Source: Anaerolineales bacterium
Lineage (GTDB): Bacteria; Chloroflexota; Anaerolineae; UBA7937
Length of the DNA: 8,586 bases
Reading direction: 5' to 3'
NCBI GenBank assembly: GCA_030593425.1
Contig: JAUVHF010000062.1
Coordinates: 1-8,586 of the forward strand
Shown: in pieces, positions 1 through 7,478 of the stretch
Position numbering within the stretch: the first letter of the stretch is position 1
Layout of the letters: every line of letters begins with the position of its first letter
Made by a program: the position numbers and the translations under genes
Notes under the pieces: generated by a model
Told to the model about the DNA's origin: nothing
The model's database searches: none
Seen by the model: the letters and a program-made list of their open reading frames with translations, nothing else

Positions 1-1
1 C

Positions 2-112
2 GAGTTCGCTCGCATGCAGATCGTCTCGGCCGCGGCGGGGGAGATCGCCGTGGAGGAGGCCATCGAGAGCATGGCCAATAGGGCCAAGGAGCTGAAGGAG
101 CAGTACGCCTAG
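2..112 (+). CDS. C-terminal end of probable ABC sugar-binding protein (partial)
   Basis: This open frame enters from the left edge and gives 36 residues, ending in the tail AIESMANRAKELKEQYA and a TAG stop at 110-112. An amphipathic, Lys/Glu-rich C-terminal helix with a spaced alanine pattern is usual at the end of extracellular solute-binding proteins of the MalE/UgpB class (family knowledge). Two matching permease genes follow directly downstream, which is the standard binding protein-permease-permease order. The identity therefore rests mostly on context, because no domain motif is inside the window. If correct, the protein would be exported and would deliver sugar to the permeases at 249-2047. 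The upstream remainder of the gene would settle it. Confidence 0.6.
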   Translation, partial: EFARMQIVSAAAGEIAVEEAIESMANRAKELKEQYA

Positions 113-136
113 CCCCTAAGTTACTCGTTTCTGTGG

Positions 137-178
137 GTCAACGCTGCTACCATTTCAATCTCAGGTAGCAGCGTTGAC
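137..178. repeat. Perfect 15-bp inverted repeat (hairpin) after the binding-protein gene
   Basis: The left arm GTCAACGCTGCTACC (137-151) and right arm GGTAGCAGCGTTGAC (164-178) are exact reverse complements around a 12-nt loop. In RNA this would be a very stable hairpin 24 nt after the upstream stop codon. No U-run follows the right arm, so it is not a classical intrinsic terminator. In binding-protein-dependent transporter operons, such hairpins often protect or attenuate the upstream mRNA so that the binding protein is made in excess over the permeases (established for the malE-malF region). The last five bases of the right arm form most of the -35 box of the promoter at 174-202. Confidence 0.85.
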
Positions 179-202
179 TCGACCCAGTGACAGTTGTATA
201 AT
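174..202 (+). promoter_or_regulatory. Sigma-70-type promoter for the permease operon
   Basis: TTGACT at 174-179 differs from the consensus -35 by one base. TATAAT at 197-202 is the exact consensus -10, and the spacer is 17 bp, the optimum. Transcription would start near 208-210 and leave a leader of about 40 nt before the GTG start at 249. The -35 box overlaps the right arm of the inverted repeat at 137-178, so a protein bound to that repeat could block it. The promoter would let the permeases and catabolic genes be transcribed separately from the upstream binding-protein gene. The call is from sequence match only. Confidence 0.75.
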
Positions 203-248
203 GGGAAAGTCGATGATGAGGGCAGTCGAAAGGGAAGGCTAAATCGTT

Positions 249-1163
249 GTGACGGTAAGAGGGCGTATAAGAAGGATAACGGGTAGCGTTACGTTTAGCG
301 CCTATTGGATGATCGCCCCAGTGGTCTTATTGGTGGCTGCCTTCACCCTTTACCCCTATATCTATGCCCTCTGGTCCAGTATCCGAGTGGTGTCACCCCT
401 CCTCCCCCCAGCATTCGCTGGCCTCAAGAACTACAAGGCGGTGCTCACCAGTATATATTTCCTCCGCGCGGTGAGGAACACGCTGATCTTCACTGCCGCT
501 GCGGTTCCCATCACCGTGGTCTTAGGTCTGTTGACGGCCTCCCTCCTTAACCGACGCTTCTTCGGAGATGTCGCTTTGAAGGCCCTGGTCTTGCTTCCCT
601 GGGCCATCCCCATCGCCATCAGCGGTGTGATTTGGAGGGGATTCTTCAATAGCGGTTGGGGTGCGCTCAACGCGCTACTATACATGGCAGGCATCATCCC
701 CAAGTATATCGGGTGGTTGACCACGCCGAGTTTGGCCAAGTTGGTGGTCATCACCGTCCAGGTTTGGACTCAATTTCCCTTCGCCACAGTGCTGATACTG
801 GCCGCCATGCAGGCGATCAACGAAGAACTCTATGAAGCCGCGGCCATTGACGGGGCGGGTCTCCTGCAGCGCTTCTTCTACGTCACCCTGCCCGGCATCA
901 GGGCCATGGTGGCCATCGTAGTCATCTTCGAGACCTTGATGGGGCTGACCGCCTTCGACCTCACCTACGCCTTGACGGGAGGGGGGCCGGGTACCGCTAC
1001 TATTTTTATCAGTTATTTCACCTGGGCGGAATCGTTCAAGATGCTCAACTTCGGGAACGGAGCCGCTCTAGCGGTTATTTTGGCTGTGGTCTCTTTGGTC
1101 ATGATCCTGGCCATCCTACAGTTCATCCCCAAGGGAGCGCTCATTGGAGGTGAAGAGGGATGA
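249..1163 (+). CDS. ABC sugar transporter permease, MalF/UgpA type
   Basis: This is a 304-aa inner-membrane permease of the carbohydrate-uptake type 1 ABC family; with its partner at 1160 it forms the transmembrane channel. The first hydrophobic segment covers about residues 19-45. Further hydrophobic stretches at roughly 77-100, 110-130, 165-188, 218-240 and 270-295 make the usual six. The cytoplasmic EAA loop that docks on the ATPase is clear at about 192-212, with EELYEAAAIDGAG and then LP. The length is normal for MalF-type proteins lacking the extended periplasmic loop of E. coli MalF. The GTG start is chosen because AGGGAAGG lies about 10 nt upstream (231-238) and no better in-frame start is seen. 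The stop overlaps the next start. The substrate cannot be read from the sequence. Confidence 0.93.
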   Translation: MTVRGRIRRITGSVTFSAYWMIAPVVLLVAAFTLYPYIYALWSSIRVVSPLLPPAFAGLKNYKAVLTSIYFLRAVRNTLIFTAAAVPITVVLGLLTASLLNRRFFGDVALKALVLLPWAIPIAISGVIWRGFFNSGWGALNALLYMAGIIPKYIGWLTTPSLAKLVVITVQVWTQFPFATVLILAAMQAINEELYEAAAIDGAGLLQRFFYVTLPGIRAMVAIVVIFETLMGLTAFDLTYALTGGGPGTATIFISYFTWAESFKMLNFGNGAALAVILAVVSLVMILAILQFIPKGALIGGEEG

Positions 1164-2047
1164 TGAGAGGGTGGGGAATCAAACTCGTCACCTACCTGGG
1201 GGCTGTACTATTGGCCATATTCATATTGGCTCCCCTGGCCTGGGTATTCCTCTCCAGCGTCTTGCCTGAGGCCTCGATCCTCTCCTTCCCGCCGGACTGG
1301 TTTCAACACGGACTAATGGATGCCAATTATAAATACATCTTCACCGGTGAGGTCCCCCGCGGCGCTGTGGCTACCGGAACGTTGCGCAGGATGATCTCTC
1401 AAGAGGTGCGTTTTGTACCCCGGGCTATTCTCAACAGCCTTATAGTTGCTTCTGCGGTGATGCTTGTCAACTGCCTACTGGGCTCTCTGGCGGCTTACCC
1501 CTTCGCCAGATTGAGGTTTGCGGCCAAGACCCCCATCTTCTTCTTCATCACTATGAGTAGGCTGATACCCACCGTGGCGTTGGCGATACCTTACTATCTC
1601 ATCGTTCAGAGGTTGGGCTTGATCGATACCCATTGGGCGCTCATCGCCATCTATTCGGTGCTCACCTTGCCCTTCACCATACTTATCCTCACCCTCTATT
1701 TCCGAGCGATCCCGGAGGAGATCGAAGAAGCGGCTCGGTTGGATGGATGTGGCCCCTTCCAAACCCTCGTCAGGATCGTAGTTCCCCTTGCCCTTCCCAG
1801 CCTTATCGGCACGGGCCTCTTCGCCTTCATGCTCTCCTACAGCGAGTTCCTATTCGGCCTCCTCATAACCCAATCCATAAAGACCCGAACGTTGCCCGTT
1901 ATCCTAAGCACGGTCTCCTGGAACCCCGATGTTACCTGGGGACTGACCAGCGCCAGCATCGCCATCGGGATAATTCCCACCTTGCTCTTAGTGGTTCCCG
2001 TGTGGCGATACATGGTGAGGGGGTTGGTGGCGGGCGGGGTCCAATAA
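1160..2047 (+). CDS. ABC sugar transporter permease, MalG/UgpE type
   Basis: This is the 295-aa second permease of the same importer. It begins in an ATGA overlap with the stop of the first permease, a sign of translational coupling. GGAGG at 1146-1150 is a good ribosome binding site 9 nt before the ATG at 1160; a second ATG at 1163 is also possible. The N-terminal membrane segment is about residues 9-32. A roughly 60-residue external stretch follows, then the FRAIL-N-SL-VA region typical of MalG at about 94-107. The EAA loop is at about 186-206 with EEIEEAARLDGCG and then VPLALP. No ATP-binding gene follows, so the importer probably borrows a shared MsmK/UgpC-type ATPase encoded elsewhere, as is common for this class. 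Confidence 0.93.
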   Translation: MMRGWGIKLVTYLGAVLLAIFILAPLAWVFLSSVLPEASILSFPPDWFQHGLMDANYKYIFTGEVPRGAVATGTLRRMISQEVRFVPRAILNSLIVASAVMLVNCLLGSLAAYPFARLRFAAKTPIFFFITMSRLIPTVALAIPYYLIVQRLGLIDTHWALIAIYSVLTLPFTILILTLYFRAIPEEIEEAARLDGCGPFQTLVRIVVPLALPSLIGTGLFAFMLSYSEFLFGLLITQSIKTRTLPVILSTVSWNPDVTWGLTSASIAIGIIPTLLLVVPVWRYMVRGLVAGGVQ

Positions 2048-2182
2048 CTCGCGCCCCTGAGTGGAAACCTGGCCCTAATAGAGTTCCTACTGAAAACCAC
2101 CGTGGCGAGACCGTGTCAATATATGCTGCCCGTCTACCGCGAGACAGTTCTTATCGAGTTTGCAGCACGAGCGGGGCTGTCG

Positions 2183-2196
2183 ACCGTCCTGACGGT
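2183..2196. repeat. Short palindrome in the leader of the 546-aa gene
   Basis: ACCGTC (2183-2188) and GACGGT (2191-2196) are exact reverse complements separated by two bases, lying about 50 bp before the ATG at 2247. As DNA it could be an operator half-site pair. As RNA the two-base loop is too tight, and only a four-pair stem with a six-base loop would form. No clear promoter boxes accompany it, so the role is open and chance is possible. Confidence 0.35.
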
Positions 2197-2232
2197 AAGT
2201 CGATAGAGTTGTGGAATCAGCCACCCGTTCAA

Positions 2233-2243
2233 AAGGAGAGGAG
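2233..2243 (+). promoter_or_regulatory. Ribosome binding site that fixes the start at 2247
   Basis: AAGGAGAGGAG lies immediately before the ATG at 2247, with 8 nt between the AAGGAG core and the start. The same reading frame is open back to a GTG at 2211, but starting there would place this Shine-Dalgarno sequence inside codons 8-11. The GTG itself has no comparable site upstream. The ATG is therefore preferred. Confidence 0.8.
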
Positions 2244-2246
2244 AAG

Positions 2247-3887
2247 ATGGAGGAAAATGATATTGATCTTACTGTCCAAGAGATGGTCTACTCTTTCCCT
2301 ACCCCTGAGCACCCCTACTATCACCTCAAAGCCTCCTTTGTCACAGGCACCTTCAAGGAGTACAAGGTAGAGAGGGTTCTAGTCAACGGCAAGCGCGTGC
2401 GCGACTTCGCGGTTTACAACAACGGACGGCTAGCGACGCGAAAGACGATCCAAGGCCAAGGGAAGTCGACTCTCGTCGCCAGGGCTGACTGGGAGAATGG
2501 TTCCACCAATCGCTTGGAGCTTGAGGCGGTTGCCACCGATGAGGGGAGCGAACTTCACTTGGTCGGTACCGCTCCTGCCCCAACCTACGGGGGGTACTGG
2601 GACCCCGCTTGGAAACACTATGCCAGCGTGGTCCTCACCGAAAGCGCCGGGTTAAGACGCAACCGCGAACCGGTGCATCTGACTTTGGGGCTCTATGCTG
2701 ATCGTCTGACAGACCCCCCGAGAGAGATCCGGGTGGTGTCCGTTGATCCGGAGACGGGTCGTCATACCGAGGTGCCAAGCCAGGTGTACGAAGTCTCCAC
2801 TTGGAGCGATCGAGCGGATATACATTGTCAGCCTACGACCACCTGCAAAGTGGCCTTCTTCGCGGATGTGCCGGCAAGATCCTCCTCACTCTATCTGGTC
2901 TTCTACGGTAACCGCGCCGCTGAGCGGCCCACCTACGCCTCGGACCTACGGATTGAGGGCGAGGGGTTGGGCTTCAACGTAGAGAACTCTTATTACCGGG
3001 CCACGCTTCACGCTAAGAGTGGAGCCATCGACGAGTTCTTCTTGAAGATGGGGGTGAATGAGAAGTTCGACCACCATCTGGAAACCAACGGAGCCTTGCA
3101 TTGGAACCCCGGGGTATACGCCCCGCCCCGCACTTGGATTCACGCTTCAGATTGGGATCCCCCGCCTGGCTATGCTAAGGAAAAAGGGCCCATTTTCTTC
3201 ATGACCAAACGCTGGGGTGCCCTGCCTCACTATCCGGAGGTAAAGGTCTCGGTAACCTACGTCTTCTACTCCTATAGCCCTTACGTGATGGTTACCACCG
3301 TAACCGATCTGCTGGAGGATATCACCGTTCAAGCCCTGAGAAATGGGGAGATCGTCCTGAACCACAATGTTGTGCGGGAATTCGCCTGGAAGAAACTAAC
3401 GGGTGAGGTCGAGAGCTTTGTCTGCAAGGAACGTCCTCGGCACCCTACGCGAGCCCTAGAGATGGCGTCGAACACACCCTGGCTAGCCCTATACAACCGA
3501 GAGTGCAAGGCTGCCTTTGGCGCCATCAACCTCGAAGAGAGCAACATGCGGCGAGGAGGGGGGTTGGTATGTATCGAGCAGCCTTATATGTACCTTAACT
3601 GGGGCCCCTGGGTCTACTGGTGCAGGGCATTGGTTTACACATTCATGGGTAACAATCCCCAACGGATGGTCCGGGTTCCAGGGGGCAGTACCTATTATGA
3701 GAAGATGGCTCTTATGCCCTTCAGGTTGGGAGAGAGCGATGAAGATCGTTTCGACTTCATCGAAGAGTATCACCAGATATTGTCTAACCCCTTGCACGTT
3801 AAGGTAGAGATGGACACCGATGAGAGGGTCCCCGAGGAATGGACGCCGCCAATCTTGGTGGAAGAATTCGAAGAGATGGAAGATTAG
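2247..3887 (+). CDS. Uncharacterised 546-aa protein, probable carbohydrate-acting beta-sandwich protein
   Basis: I do not recognise the family. The protein has no signal peptide or membrane segment, so it is probably cytoplasmic, and it is rich in aromatic and beta-strand-type sequence. About residues 139-215 (starting near REPVHLTLGLYADRLTDPP, with a VPSQV motif and ending in SSLYLVFYGN) look like the small beta domain found before the catalytic parts of several sugar-degrading proteins. From about 243, FNVENSYYRATLHAKSGAI resembles the start of the beta-supersandwich region of mannosidase/mutarotase-like folds. The C-terminal part has many Trp/Tyr residues (for example YLNWGPWVYWCRAL), which suit sugar stacking. 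A very acidic tail closes it. Catalytic residues could not be assigned. It stands 199 bp after the permeases and 86 bp before the deacetylase, so a role on the imported sugar is likely but inferred. Confidence 0.8.
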   Translation: MEENDIDLTVQEMVYSFPTPEHPYYHLKASFVTGTFKEYKVERVLVNGKRVRDFAVYNNGRLATRKTIQGQGKSTLVARADWENGSTNRLELEAVATDEGSELHLVGTAPAPTYGGYWDPAWKHYASVVLTESAGLRRNREPVHLTLGLYADRLTDPPREIRVVSVDPETGRHTEVPSQVYEVSTWSDRADIHCQPTTTCKVAFFADVPARSSSLYLVFYGNRAAERPTYASDLRIEGEGLGFNVENSYYRATLHAKSGAIDEFFLKMGVNEKFDHHLETNGALHWNPGVYAPPRTWIHASDWDPPPGYAKEKGPIFFMTKRWGALPHYPEVKVSVTYVFYSYSPYVMVTTVTDLLEDITVQALRNGEIVLNHNVVREFAWKKLTGEVESFVCKERPRHPTRALEMASNTPWLALYNRECKAAFGAINLEESNMRRGGGLVCIEQPYMYLNWGPWVYWCRALVYTFMGNNPQRMVRVPGGSTYYEKMALMPFRLGESDEDRFDFIEEYHQILSNPLHVKVEMDTDERVPEEWTPPILVEEFEEMED

Positions 3888-3973
3888 GAGAGACATAGAT
3901 AGGACGGTCTTGCTTGCGAGGTCCAGATGGGTCCCGCCTTGGCGAGATTCGACGAAATCAGGAGGTGTAGCGG

Positions 3974-4831
3974 ATGCACGATAGAGGCGATTTTTCTCAC
4001 TACAACCTTCCCGCCGGTCTAAAGAGCGATCAAATCGATCTCCTTTTTCCTGGTTGGGAGGCTGGTAACGAGCGTGTGGCGGTTATCTGTCCCCACGACG
4101 ATGACGGCCTTTTAGGGGCTGGCTACGCCATGCTGGCCGCCTTGGCCAACGAGGCAGAAGTCTACCCTTTCATCCTCTGCAACGGATGTGCCGGTTATAG
4201 CACTCCTGAGGAGAAGGAAAACATAGTTGAGCGCAGAAAAGATGAAACCGTGAGGGCCTACCAAGTCCTAGGCATCTCCGCCAATAACATCATAAGGTTC
4301 GACTATCCAGATTTCAGTCTCCTGCCAAACATAGGCTGGCTGATGCCCTGGGGAAAGGAAGGCACTTTTCCGCGCAGCCTACAGATCATGCGAGAGTTGC
4401 GGATCACCAGATTGCTGCTGCCCAACGGCTATCGAGAACATGCTGATCACGAGGCTGCCTACCGGATCGGAGCCTATGACGGCCCCCAGGTTGGCGACAA
4501 CATCCTAGCAGATTGGGGAGGAGCGCCGCCTATCAAGAGTTTTCTCCAATACGCAGTGTGGGGAGATTTCTCCCCCGAGGATGCTTTGGTAACGGGTAGG
4601 GATTTGACCTTGAGAGGGAATCGGGCCATTGTGGCTCGCCTCGGGGTAGAGGAGACAATACAGAAGGGCATTAGAGAATTTCGCTCTCAGGAGAAGGTGG
4701 TCGAGGGGTTGATCGAAGCGAGAAAGGGAAGGCGACGTGGCGAACGAGTCATCGAGGTCTATCTGGCCTTCGATCCCCGCCCGAGCCTCGACTATGTCGC
4801 TTACCACGAGGCGATCTCAGCCATCAGGTAG
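3974..4831 (+). CDS. PIG-L/LmbE-family de-N-acetylase
   Basis: This 285-aa protein matches the zinc-dependent PIG-L/LmbE deacetylase family, which removes acetyl groups from N-acetylated sugars (GlcNAc-PI, mycothiol precursors, N-acetylchitobiose). The N-terminal motif, usually AHPDDE, reads PHDDDG at residues 40-45. It keeps the metal His41, the catalytic-base Asp43 and the metal Asp44, while the usual Pro and Glu have become Asp42 and Gly45. The second motif is HADH at 156-159, supplying the third metal ligand. The GLLGAG stretch after motif one is typical. There is no signal peptide, so it acts in the cytoplasm. GGAGGT at 3961-3966 sits 7 nt before the ATG. Placed directly before a NagB-like isomerase, it probably deacetylates an imported amino sugar to expose the amine. 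The substrate is inferred; a role in thiol or lipid synthesis is less likely here. Confidence 0.85.
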   Translation: MHDRGDFSHYNLPAGLKSDQIDLLFPGWEAGNERVAVICPHDDDGLLGAGYAMLAALANEAEVYPFILCNGCAGYSTPEEKENIVERRKDETVRAYQVLGISANNIIRFDYPDFSLLPNIGWLMPWGKEGTFPRSLQIMRELRITRLLLPNGYREHADHEAAYRIGAYDGPQVGDNILADWGGAPPIKSFLQYAVWGDFSPEDALVTGRDLTLRGNRAIVARLGVEETIQKGIREFRSQEKVVEGLIEARKGRRRGERVIEVYLAFDPRPSLDYVAYHEAISAIR

Positions 4832-4864
4832 AACGACCAGAAGTAAATCACGAGGAGGGCGAGA

Positions 4865-5782
4865 ATGGGTTTTCAGTATGACCTCTCAGGATTCATCCCC
4901 TTCCGAGACAAGAAGGTGTGCGCTCGCGTCCGGGCCATCAAGAAAGAGGAGATCTGCAAGCATCCTAACCCTGATTTCAAGATAAGGGTCATCGAGGAGC
5001 CCCACGATTTCTATACCGAGTTCGCCCTTGATATCGTGCGGAGGATCAAAGAGGCGCTGGATGCCAGGCGACCCTTGGTGGCGATTTTCCCGGTGGGGCC
5101 CATGCCCCAGTATCCCATCGCGGCCCGGATCATAAACCAACTCCGAATCCCCTGCAAACACCTCCATTCCTTCAACATGGACGAGTATGCAGACGAAGAA
5201 GGCAACACCGCACCAGCGAACTGGCCAGGGTCCTTTCAGAAATCCATGCTGGAGAATTTCTTTCTGCTCATAGATGAAGAGTTTCGCCCTCCAGCCGAAC
5301 AGATACATTTTCCCACCAAGGAGCTCCTTCCAGACTATGCTAAGATGATCGAGGATTTGGGAGGGACAGATGTCTGCTACGGAGGCATTGGCTGGTGTGG
5401 TCATATCGCCTTCTGGGAAGCCCATCTAGGAGATGAGTTTGGCGATGACCTAGAGGCCTACATGAACGCGGGGCCACGGCTGGTGGAATTGCACCCCATG
5501 ACCATCATGCAGAACGCACTTCATTCTTTCAGCGGCGACTGGTCATGGGTTCCGCCAAAGGCCAACACCATCGGCCCCGCCCAGGTCGCTGGCGCTGGGG
5601 ATCGCAGCTTCTGGCTCGATGGTCACATTGGGGGAGGCATCAGCTGGCAGAGGTTCATCGCGCGCCTCGTCGCTCACGGCCCTGTCAATACATATGTGCC
5701 AGGGTCTATCCTTCAGATGGCGCCCGGCACGTACACCATACTGGGAGGGGTGGCCGACAACGTCGAGATCCACATGGCTTAG
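4865..5782 (+). CDS. NagB-like sugar isomerase/deaminase with altered active site
   Basis: This 305-aa protein belongs to the glucosamine-6-phosphate deaminase/6-phosphogluconolactonase fold. FNMDEY at 103-108 matches the NagB catalytic motif (Asp106 corresponding to E. coli Asp72). GGIGWCGHIAFWE at 173-185 matches the GxDGHIAFNE motif. His180 and Glu185 (E. coli His143 and Glu148) are kept, but the expected Asp141 is Cys178. The phosphate-loop TGGTP region reads PVGPMP at 76-81, and no clear counterpart of the lysine in NagB's GSQKA motif is seen. It is about 40 residues longer at the N-terminus than E. coli NagB (266 aa). GAGGAGG at 4852-4858 sits 6 nt before the ATG, 33 bp after the deacetylase, so the two are probably co-transcribed. 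It likely isomerises or deaminates an amino sugar, perhaps an unphosphorylated one; reaction and substrate are inferred. Confidence 0.82.
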   Translation: MGFQYDLSGFIPFRDKKVCARVRAIKKEEICKHPNPDFKIRVIEEPHDFYTEFALDIVRRIKEALDARRPLVAIFPVGPMPQYPIAARIINQLRIPCKHLHSFNMDEYADEEGNTAPANWPGSFQKSMLENFFLLIDEEFRPPAEQIHFPTKELLPDYAKMIEDLGGTDVCYGGIGWCGHIAFWEAHLGDEFGDDLEAYMNAGPRLVELHPMTIMQNALHSFSGDWSWVPPKANTIGPAQVAGAGDRSFWLDGHIGGGISWQRFIARLVAHGPVNTYVPGSILQMAPGTYTILGGVADNVEIHMA

Positions 5783-5942
5783 CCGGCTCCGCATCACAAC
5801 CCGAGATATCATCTGCCGACGAATCTGCCGCTAGCCAAATCTATCGACTGGGTTTTCGGTTGCGTCACTTGCTTTGCTACACCCCCTCTGATTTCCCCTT
5901 AGAGATGGAGATCATCTCTCAGGAGGCCGTCCCGGCATCAAG

Positions 5943-7478
5943 CTAGATAGCCAGCGTGGCCGCGATCCCGTCATAGGCAGGTTTGAGGGCCCCGTATAGG
6001 CTGCGGTAGATGGAGTAATATCGGTTGTAGAGGGGCTGGTGTTCCTCGAGGGGTGAGGTCTGCTCCAGTATGCGGACAGTCGTCTCACAAGCCTCTTCTA
6101 CGCTGGTGTATATACCAGCGCCGACGGCGGCCAAAAGTGCGGCCCCGTAGGCTGCTCCTTCGGTCACATTGACGGTGACCAGTTCGATACCCAAGATGTC
6201 GGCCAGGATCTGTCGCCATAGAGGGCTGCGAGCGCCGCCGCCCGAGAGGCGAACCTGTTCCAGGTCACTCACCCCGGTCCGGCGTAGCAGTTCCAGGCTA
6301 TCTCGTAAGCCGTAGGCTACCCCCTCCAGCACAGCCCGCACCAGATGGGCTTTAGAGTGGCGCAAGGTCAGCCCTACAAAGGCGCCTCTGGCCAGGGGGT
6401 CGGCGTGAGGAGTTCGCTCTCCGGTCAGGTAAGGCAAAAAGAGCAGCCCTTCACTGCCCACAGGAACTGCCTTAGCCCCCTCCAGAAGGACCTCGTAGGC
6501 GTCGACCCCCTTCTCAGTTGCTTCTGCTATCTCTTGTTTTCCCAGGGCGTCTCGAAACCAACGGAGGCTTCCCCCGGCGGAGAGCATAACCCCCATTAGG
6601 TGCCAGCGGTCCGGGACGGCGTGACAAAAGGCGTGGAGCCGCCCTTTTGCCTCCACCATTGGCTCGACTGTGGGGGCGAATACCACACCGGAGGTACCTA
6701 AAGTGAGAGCCACGATGCCCGGGTTAACGGCGCCCACGCCCACCGCCTGGGCTGCCTGGTCGCCCCCACCGCCCACGATGGGCGTGCCCACTTTCAACCC
6801 CGTCTCCTCGCTGGTTGCTGGACTGACCACCCCTGTCACCTGAGGCCCCTCGTGGCAAGGGGGCAGCCAGTGGGCAGGGATCTCCAGGGCCTCCAGCATC
6901 TCCACCGACCAATCGCGCCTCTTTACATCCAAGAGCAAAGTGCCCGAAGCACCGGCTATATCTGTAGCCAACTCACCACTCAGCCGATAGCGGATGTAAT
7001 CCTTGGGCAGCAGAATATGGGCGACTTGGGCGTAGATCGCCGGTTCATGTTCTCGAGCCCAGAGGATCTTGGGGGCGGTGAAGCCGGGCAGGGCCAGGTT
7101 ACCGGTCCATTCTAGGAGCCGTTCAAAGCCCACGGTCTCGGTGATCCACTCGCATTGGGACCCGGTTCGCTGGTCGTTCCATAGAATGGCGGGACGAAGG
7201 ACCTGGCCTCTCCGATCTAGAAGCACCAGCCCGTGCATCTGGCCAGTTAACCCCACCCCGATTATAGCTGCGGGGTCAACGGCGGAGGCTCCTAATACTT
7301 CACGGATGCTGGCCACGGTTCCCTCCCACCAATCGATGGGATCCTGTTCCGACCAAAGGGGGCGAGGGATGGAGAGGGGATATTCTTTAGTGGCGCTGGC
7401 TACCACGTTCCCCTTCTCGTCGATGAGTAAAGCCTTCGTTCCAGTGGTAGCTACGTCGATACCGAGCAGGTAAGCCAT
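5943..7478 (-). CDS. xylB: Xylulokinase-type FGGY carbohydrate kinase
   Basis: This 511-aa cytoplasmic kinase transfers phosphate from ATP to a ketose, classically D-xylulose. The N-terminal nucleotide-binding start is LLGIDVATTGTKALLID (Asp8). The substrate motif GQMHG at 79-83 is the one found in E. coli XylB (Met77-His78). ILWND lies at 98-102, and the FGGY signature-1 region FTAPKILW at 133-140. The catalytic-base motif GGGGDQAA has Asp240, and signature 2 (SGGGARSPLWRQILADILG) begins at about 412. It is slightly longer than E. coli XylB (484 aa). The ATG at 7478 is preceded on this strand by GGGGGAGGAAG. It converges on the NagB-like gene and diverges from the PfkB kinase, so it may be regulated separately. 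Exact sugar specificity is uncertain, since FGGY kinases change substrate easily. Confidence 0.9.
   Translation of the reverse strand: MAYLLGIDVATTGTKALLIDEKGNVVASATKEYPLSIPRPLWSEQDPIDWWEGTVASIREVLGASAVDPAAIIGVGLTGQMHGLVLLDRRGQVLRPAILWNDQRTGSQCEWITETVGFERLLEWTGNLALPGFTAPKILWAREHEPAIYAQVAHILLPKDYIRYRLSGELATDIAGASGTLLLDVKRRDWSVEMLEALEIPAHWLPPCHEGPQVTGVVSPATSEETGLKVGTPIVGGGGDQAAQAVGVGAVNPGIVALTLGTSGVVFAPTVEPMVEAKGRLHAFCHAVPDRWHLMGVMLSAGGSLRWFRDALGKQEIAEATEKGVDAYEVLLEGAKAVPVGSEGLLFLPYLTGERTPHADPLARGAFVGLTLRHSKAHLVRAVLEGVAYGLRDSLELLRRTGVSDLEQVRLSGGGARSPLWRQILADILGIELVTVNVTEGAAYGAALLAAVGAGIYTSVEEACETTVRILEQTSPLEEHQPLYNRYYSIYRSLYGALKPAYDGIAATLAI

Noticed and set aside
2048..2206. After the stop of the second permease the same frame stays open for 52 codons.
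   Set aside because: It has no start with a ribosome binding site and no recognisable motif, and the permease is already of normal length. A remnant gene or readthrough tail cannot be supported.
2182..3909. GACCGTCC at 2182-2189 and its reverse complement at 3902-3909, in the leaders of two successive genes, considered as shared operator sites.
   Set aside because: An 8-base match at this distance is expected by chance, and no further symmetry or promoter boxes support it at the second site.
4886..5425. A 179-codon open frame on the - strand under the NagB-like gene.
   Set aside because: The + strand frame carries clear NagB motifs and a good ribosome binding site. The antisense frame is a by-product of its codon use.
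5811..5830. Direct repeat ATCTGCCG at 5811-5818 and 5823-5830.
   Set aside because: There are only two 8-base copies in a non-coding gap and no associated promoter; chance is likely.
5901..5919. A 7-bp stem with a 5-base loop (AGAGATG/CATCTCT) between the convergent genes, considered as a terminator.
   Set aside because: The stem is short and AT-containing, and no T-run follows it on either strand.
5545..5946. A 133-codon + strand frame overlapping the end of the NagB-like gene and the gap after it.
   Set aside because: The translation is rich in Arg, His and Ser without any domain pattern, as expected of a shifted frame over coding DNA. The NagB-like frame itself ends normally.
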